A stretch of 64,000 nt of DNA, from positions 30,055,001 to 30,119,000 of the forward strand of contig CM043700.1 of the NCBI GenBank assembly GCA_023935145.1, given 5' to 3'. The stretch is from Bretschneidera sinensis (Eukaryota > Streptophyta > Magnoliopsida > Brassicales > Akaniaceae). The notes beneath the pieces were generated by a model. That model was not told the origin of the DNA. It saw only the letters and a list, made by a program, of their open reading frames with translations, and ran no database searches. The translations under genes were made by a program, and so were the position numbers. Below are positions 58,505-64,000 of the stretch, one piece after another; the first letter of the stretch is position 1, and each line of letters begins with the position of its first letter.

Positions 58505-59981
58505 TGAATTATTCCCAAACAGTACAATGCGGTAGCAGCAGTATAGAATGGGGTGTCGATCCCACAAAGAGAACATTCTACAATCAAAGTCTTTGGCAAA
58601 AAATAATGGAAACAAAATTAAAAATTAATACTAAGAAAATGTTGAGAATTAAATGATATAATTGAATTAAGTGAAAGAAAATCAATAATGAGTAACACAA
58701 CGGTCTAAGAATCCCTCCCAAATTTCACATCTTCAACTTGTATCAATTCAGTAATTATAACTCAACTACTTATTTCACATCTCAAATACGTAATCGAAAA
58801 ATAATAGTGAAAGCACCAAAAATATTCTTTTGTAAATTATTATGAGAAATTCCCTTCATGTTTTTACAAGTAATGCAATGGTCAATCATATATGATATCT
58901 TAAATCGACGATATATCTAGAGACAATAATGCAGTAAAGGACCAGTATATATAATTAATATACCGAAATCAATTGCATCCTAAATTCCACACATAAGAGA
59001 AGTATGACTTAACTTATATGGAGAAAAAGAACAACAATCATCGGAGTTAAATAAAATCTATAAGAGAAGAAAATATAATTGTCTGTCACACAAAAATATC
59101 AACTTCAATATTAAATAAAAGGAACAACTCAAAATAATTATTCAATGTTAAAAACACAAATACTGAATTAAATACAAGCCAAACCCGCCATGTCTAGGAG
59201 TTCATCTCTTCGCTTTGGTTGAAACTTAGCCTAGTTGATAATACATAATCACAACAGCTCTCTAGAAATTCAATGTGTATCTTTTCAGCTCCCTGTTCAG
59301 CCCGTTGTTCTCTAAGTCTAAAATCCTATATATAGCCATATGGAGACGACTTTATAGATAGAAAAGTCATCCTAGGGTTTCTGTTTATACCGTGTGCTTC
59401 ATTTGCTGTCCAAGCCGTGCAATTCCCAAAAAAATCAGAATTTAATAGCTCCTTCACTTCGTCCACATTGAATCACGCACAGCCTGACCTTTGTCTACTA
59501 AAACTACCATAACTTTCTCTAGAAAAATCATATTTATGAGTCGTAAAATTCTTCAGAAAATAGACATCAGGATCTTTCTAAGAATATATGGCTCATTGCC
59601 TGATTCTTCCTGAATCAATACAATTTAATCCACAAAAATGACTGATCTGTACGGTAATTTTGAAAATTTAATGAAACTCCTTTTCACCCTTTGCTAGTGA
59701 CAACATGACTTAGCAAAATGCTCAATTTATCTTTAACAATATAGAAATGATGGGTTTTGTTGCACTCCTCTTGGGAAACCCAGTTTCCCGGCTTTGAACC
59801 GATCTGAATTTTGCGAATTCTTTCAAATGTATTTTATATATTTTTTTTGTTAAAGGCTTCTTTGTTTTTTTAAATCTGCAAAACACACTAAAACACATAA
59901 TTCTCAAAAGGACCACACTTGTCAAGAAATTCAATGAATAATCAAAATTAATATCTGAAGTGCATTTTCATGCCCTAATCA
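58505..59981 (-). repeat. 5' LTR of element E (right)
   Basis: 1477 bp, very similar to the left LTR apart from the missing minisatellite units. TATA complement CTATATATAG at 59326-59335. Confidence 0.88.
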
Positions 59982-61560
59982 CTTCACTTGTTGACAGACT
60001 AAACATTTAAAAATATACTCTGCTACATCTCTCTTCAAACCTGACCACCAACAATTTTGTTTTAGTCCCTTATACATCTTATTATTTCTTAGGTGCATTG
60101 AGTAAACTGCATCATGTGCCTTTCTTAATATTTATTTTCTTAACTCCCCATTATTTGAAACATAAATCCTATGTCCCAACATCACCATACCATTCTCTCT
60201 TATTCTGAACTTTGATTGTTTTCCTTTTAATACCTTATGCTTTATCTTTTTTATCACCTTATCTTTACCTTGAGTTTCTAAAAGGTGATCTAAAATAGAT
60301 GACTACATAATCATATTAGCTAGCAATCCTCCACTCTAACCTATCTTCAATTCTGTTCTCATATTCCTCAATTCCACTATCAAATTCATATTATGAGTTT
60401 GTATAGTAGCTAATCTTCCTGTGGAATTTCTATTTGAAGCATAAATTATTATATTTTCTTTCCCCGGATGGTAATAGTTTCTCTTGTTATTTTTCAACTA
60501 CCTAGAAGCATAAGCTACTACCTTCCTATGCTGCATCAATACACATCCTAACCCCTGATGCGATGCATCACTATACACTTCAAATCCTTCATCTCCATAA
60601 AGAAGTATTAATATTGGTGTAGTAGTTAATTTCTCTTTCAATAATTGAAAAATCTTTTCATAATCCTCAGACTAATCAAATTTCACTTCTTTTCTAGTCA
60701 GTCTAGTTAAAGGTGTTGCAATGATTGAAAAGTTTTGGATAAACCTCCTATAATATCGAGATAACCCTAGGAAACTTTAAATTTCTATTATATTAGTAGG
60801 TTTCTCCTAATACAACACTACCTCAACCTTTTGAGGATCTAATTCTATTATATCTTCTGATATTACATGCCCCAAGAATGTTACTTCACTCAACCAGAAT
60901 TCTCACTTAGAAAACTTAGCATACAATTTTTCTCTTCTAAGAATTTCTAATACAATCTTTAAGTGTTTCAAATGTTCTTATTCATTTCTAGAGTACACCA
61001 AGATATCATCAATAAACACCACCATAAATTTATCTAAGAAATGTTTAAATACTTAGTTCATCAAATCCATAAAAGCAGTTGGAGCATTAGTTAACCCAAA
61101 TGACATCACTAGAAATTCGTGGTGACCATAACGTGTCCTAAAAGCAATCTTAGGAACATCTTCTTCCATAATCCTCAATTAATGATACCCTGATCTTATA
61201 TCTATCTTGGAAAACATCCTAACTCCTTGTAATTGCTCAAATAAATTACAATTATGGGTAAAGAGTTTTTATTTCTAATTGTTATCTTGTTCAATTGTCA
61301 GTAATCTATATACAACCTCAAAGTTCCATCTTTTTTCTTGACAAACAACACTGGGGTTCCTCATGGTGACATACTAGGATGGATAAATTGTTTATCTAAC
61401 AGCTCCTGAAGTTATACCGTAAGCTCCTTCAACTCAGCTGGTGCCATTCTATAAGGAGATATGGAAATGGGTGTAGAACCTGGAATTAGATCAATGGAGA
61501 ATTTTATTTTCTTACTAGGTGGTAAACTATATAATTCTTTAGGAAATACTTCTGGGTAAT
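59982..61560 (-). pseudogene. RT, RNase H and integrase N-terminus of element F, broken
   Basis: On the minus strand, from right to left: the RT with [16 protein letters not shown] and the catalytic FIDD in FIDDILVYSRNE (FIDD codons at 61005-61016), [16 protein letters not shown], the RNase H block VYSDASHQGLGCVLMQ, a spacer, and the H2C2 zinc-binding segment of integrase (CWWSGLKRDVAEYIFKC then LVCQQV) up to the E insertion. Frequent stops show long decay. Confidence 0.78.
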
Positions 61561-61779
61561 CCCAAACCACTGATATTCCCTCCAACTTTCAATCTTCCTT
61601 ACTAGAATCCACTACATAAGCTATGTACTATTCACATCCTTTCTTCAGTTATTTACTAGCTGTCAAAGCATAAATAAGACAATTGGAAAATATCTTACAT
61701 TCTCCTTGAAAGCTAAATTATTCTTATCTAAGTATTCTAAAAATTATATTCTTTCTAAAATAGTTTACCCAAGCATGAT

Positions 61780-62821
61780 ATGCAGACAGTTAATTCATTC
61801 CTAATATCATATCAAATTCCACCATATTCAAGGGTAACAAATCTACTTCAAATTCTCTATCTCCCGTACAAATAATACATCCCCAATAGACCTTTCTAAT
61901 CACAACTTTATCTCTAGTGGGAACTTCAACAATTATATCATTATATAAGGGACTAACAGATGCATTTACAGACTTCATAAAAGAAATAGATGCAAAGGAA
62001 TAAGTTGCGCTTGGATCAATTAATATTTTGAAATTTTTATCAATGATAGATATTATACCATAACGACATCAAGTGTGGCTTAGGCATATTGTTAGGTAAA
62101 GGCATACACTTTGCTTTCCCGCTGTTGCGTTTGACTAGAATGTCTTTTCTCAACTATTGTTCCTTGAACTTGAGTTCCATCCCGTGCACTCCCTGATCCA
62201 CCACGTTTGCATAACTGGCCCTTCCCAACACCTCTAGTAGTAATCACATCAACTAGTTTAACTCTCAATGCATAATTCATACTTCTATGTCTGTCTTGTC
62301 CCCAAACAAAACAAACCAAAGTAGAACAATCACGAGATAAGTGTCCTACTTGATTACACCTATAACATGCCCTAATCTCCCTATCTGATATAATATTACC
62401 ACTCCTTTGGTTGCCACATTCCCATCTCTACTAAAATATCTGATTGCAGGTTATTTCCCAAACCTAGGAGTCCCTCCTACTGAACTCTGAGCAAATAGAA
62501 GTCACTGACCCACTCAACCTTTTTCGGCTCTGAATAATAGGTCCTTGTGATAAAGAACGACTCCTCTGAGTTTGGAGACCTCCCTACATCCCAAGACTAC
62601 CTCTTATTGTACCTTCAGATCTACTTATTTTCAGCCATTCCCGACGTCCTCTAGATTTAAATATGTCTTTCTCTATGTGAAGTGACATATCTACCAATGC
62701 AGCATAATTAGTATGCTTGAAATAACAAAGCTTAGAAAGGATTTCAAAATTCAACCCATCTAGAAACCTTTTACACTTCCTCTCCTCGGTATTCACCAGT
62801 TCAAGTACAAACCTAGATAAA
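61780..62821 (-). pseudogene. gag C-terminus and protease of element F
   Basis: The protease end LLPLNMVEFDMILGMN lies in the open stretch 61790-61978. The nucleocapsid has a complete zinc knuckle (CYRCNQVGHLSRDC, about 62330-62375). A gag capsid segment (KCKRFLDGLNFEILSKLCYF) lies at 62584-62796. The gag text ends at about 62821, where the next element starts. Confidence 0.75.
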
Positions 62822-62886
62822 GTGTAATACCAGTATTCGTAAAGAAAGGGTAAATAAGTAATTTAATAAATATGGCATGAAGTTAG

Positions 62887-62939
<53 letters not shown>

Positions 62940-64000
62940 AAAGATTTATTTTTTATAAAACAATTCTTTAAAAAAAATTTGTCCATACAAAGGAAAAAAA
63001 AAAAGGAAAAGGAAAAGGTAAAAGAAAAAAAAAAGTTTTTCAAAAACAAAAAAAAAGTCTCTTGGAAGTCCAAGTGTTGCATCAAAGCCATGCAAAGACA
63101 CTAATAAGAATTGTGGGCAGGCAGCAAACGGTGGTTACTGTTTATATACGATTTTAATTTTCGTTTTGTTTAAGTAAATTTTTACCAAATCCTATTTGGT
63201 TTTCTTCAATCTCAAATCTAAAATACTCTATTTCTTTAAACACTTGGGGACCGAAAGAAAGATTGAAAGAGTAAAATTTTGAAGGGGTTTACGAGATAAT
63301 TTTATAGAGAGTCACGGGAAGCTTTAAGAAAAATATAAGGTAATAATGTGAAGTTTATTTTTGAAATTTAGCATACATGAAATTTCCCAGAATTCAATGT
63401 AGGAATTTTCAAAGGGTGTGAATTATGAAGGAATTGAAGAATAAATTAGAAATTTTAACATAAATATTATGTCAGGTGCTGACGATCAGTGATGAGAATA
63501 AAAAATGTCATATTTTTCTCCCTAAATGTTTAGTTTTTTTATACTTATTTGGTGTCTAAATGTACTTATTATTCTTATATTTTGATTTAGGATGCAAATG
63601 GAGGTGTTAAGTGCAAAATGAAACTAATTGGGCGATTTCGGACAGTTTTGACATCGCTTCATAATCTGGGAATAACTCTCTCATCTAAGCTTCGATTGAG
63701 ATGATTCAAGATACCACGGAATGCCAAGAAAAAGATCTAAAACTTTCATGTTTTGAGTTTTGAGAGACACTGGCTGCATCAAGGTCGAAACCGGGCTTGG
63801 AATTGTTGCACTTGTACTATTGCAGTTTTGGAAAATCCTTTAGCCTGCAATTCTAATACACTGATTTGACGCAGTTTATTTTCAGAAGTTTCCAAATCTG
63901 GTGCACGAAAATTCATGCTGAAAACTCAAGTTTCCTAGTTATATTAGGACTTTATTTTATTTTTTAATATTCTCTTAAATTAGTCATATTTGGATATTGC
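62822..64000. mobile_element. LTR-like sequence, truncated by the window end
   Basis: TGTAATACCAGTATTCG at 62829-62845 resembles the start of chromovirus LTRs and begins where F gag stops. It contains (AT)22 and A/G-rich tracts. From about 63480 to the end the text (for example GGAATAACTCTCTCATC) has the style of Ty3/gypsy LTR sequence. No TG...CA right end is visible within the window, so the call is tentative. Confidence 0.35.
62891..62934. repeat. (AT)22 microsatellite
   Basis: An uninterrupted run of AT dinucleotides. The Ile-Tyr open frame across it is an artefact. Confidence 0.95.

Larger units (their letters stand above)
51565..59981 (-). mobile_element. Element E: deleted Athila-like Ty3/gypsy retrotransposon inside F integrase
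   Basis: LTRs at 51565-53159 and 58505-59981 (TGAATTAT...CCTAATCA on the plus strand). A perfect target duplication CTTCA lies at 51560-51564 and 59982-59986. The F frame continues across the site once E and one CTTCA are ignored. On the minus strand the internal region has gag, protease and RT. It then jumps from the end of RT straight to the integrase C-terminus, so RNase H and the integrase core are missing. Confidence 0.9.
45959..62821 (-). mobile_element. Element F: decayed chromovirus-type Ty3/gypsy retrotransposon, 5' end missing
   Basis: A minus-strand element with its 3' LTR at the left and gag at the right: LTR, pol C-terminus, integrase, RNase H, RT, protease, gag. It is interrupted by a family-D LTR (about 48166-50815) and by element E (51565-59981). 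Gag stops abruptly near 62821, where another LTR-like sequence begins, so the gag N-terminus, primer site and 5' LTR are not present. It has many stops and frame changes. It is assigned to the chromoviruses (Tekay/Del type) from the WNRDVEEITWER terminus, FIDD RT and LTR ends. No definite chromodomain was traced. Confidence 0.8.

Overview
The window is nuclear DNA of a flowering plant, most likely a woody eudicot. It is AT-rich, has one recognisable intron-containing host gene at the left end, and is otherwise filled with nested and decayed LTR retrotransposons. No prokaryotic, organellar, CRISPR, rRNA or tRNA gene signal was seen. The species cannot be named from the sequence.

Host part (1-7252). 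A complete five-exon minus-strand gene (1043-5528) encodes the 160-residue SUMO-conjugating enzyme SCE1/UBC9. All introns are phase 0, and intron 2 (3.1 kb) has collected a solo LTR, two microsatellites and two tiny retroposon footprints. A roughly 346-bp retroposon with its own target-site duplication (TSD) lies upstream, at 6161-6506.

First nest (7253-19436). A solo-LTR-like element of family D (7253-8389 plus 18909-19436) is split by a decayed Ty1/copia element (8390-18908). The copia element has 1.2-kb LTRs, gag, protease, integrase, RT and RNase H, an extra downstream reading frame and a coiled-coil segment. This resembles the Sirevirus layout.

Second nest (20414-45846). Three Athila-like Ty3/gypsy elements of one family sit inside each other. 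Element A is non-autonomous (no protease, RT or integrase) and is bounded by a perfect TGGAC TSD. Element B is inserted in A's 3' LTR with TSD TTATT/CTATT. Element C is inserted in inverse orientation in B's RT gene, next to the FMDD motif. B and C carry gag-pro-RT-RNaseH-integrase, but each has stops, frameshifts or deletions.

Third nest (45959-62821). A minus-strand chromovirus-type Ty3/gypsy element F (3' LTR 45959-47998, pol and gag to 62821, 5' end lost) is interrupted by a second family-D LTR (about 48166-50815) and by a deleted Athila-like element E (51565-59981, TSD CTTCA). From 62822 to the end a further LTR-like sequence begins.

The main structural observation is that the LTR families here all carry an array of short repeated or palindromic motifs tens of bases to about 200 bp upstream of the TATA box. 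The motif differs by family: GATCGAGCGCA in A/B/C, CAGTCGACTG in the copia element, a related TAGTCGAC in F, a 22-bp CTGTCCAGG unit in E, and a GATCGGTTG hairpin in D. In A/B/C and the copia element the same motif also recurs inside the element. None of the retroelements appears able to make all its own proteins. The only gene judged functional is SCE1.
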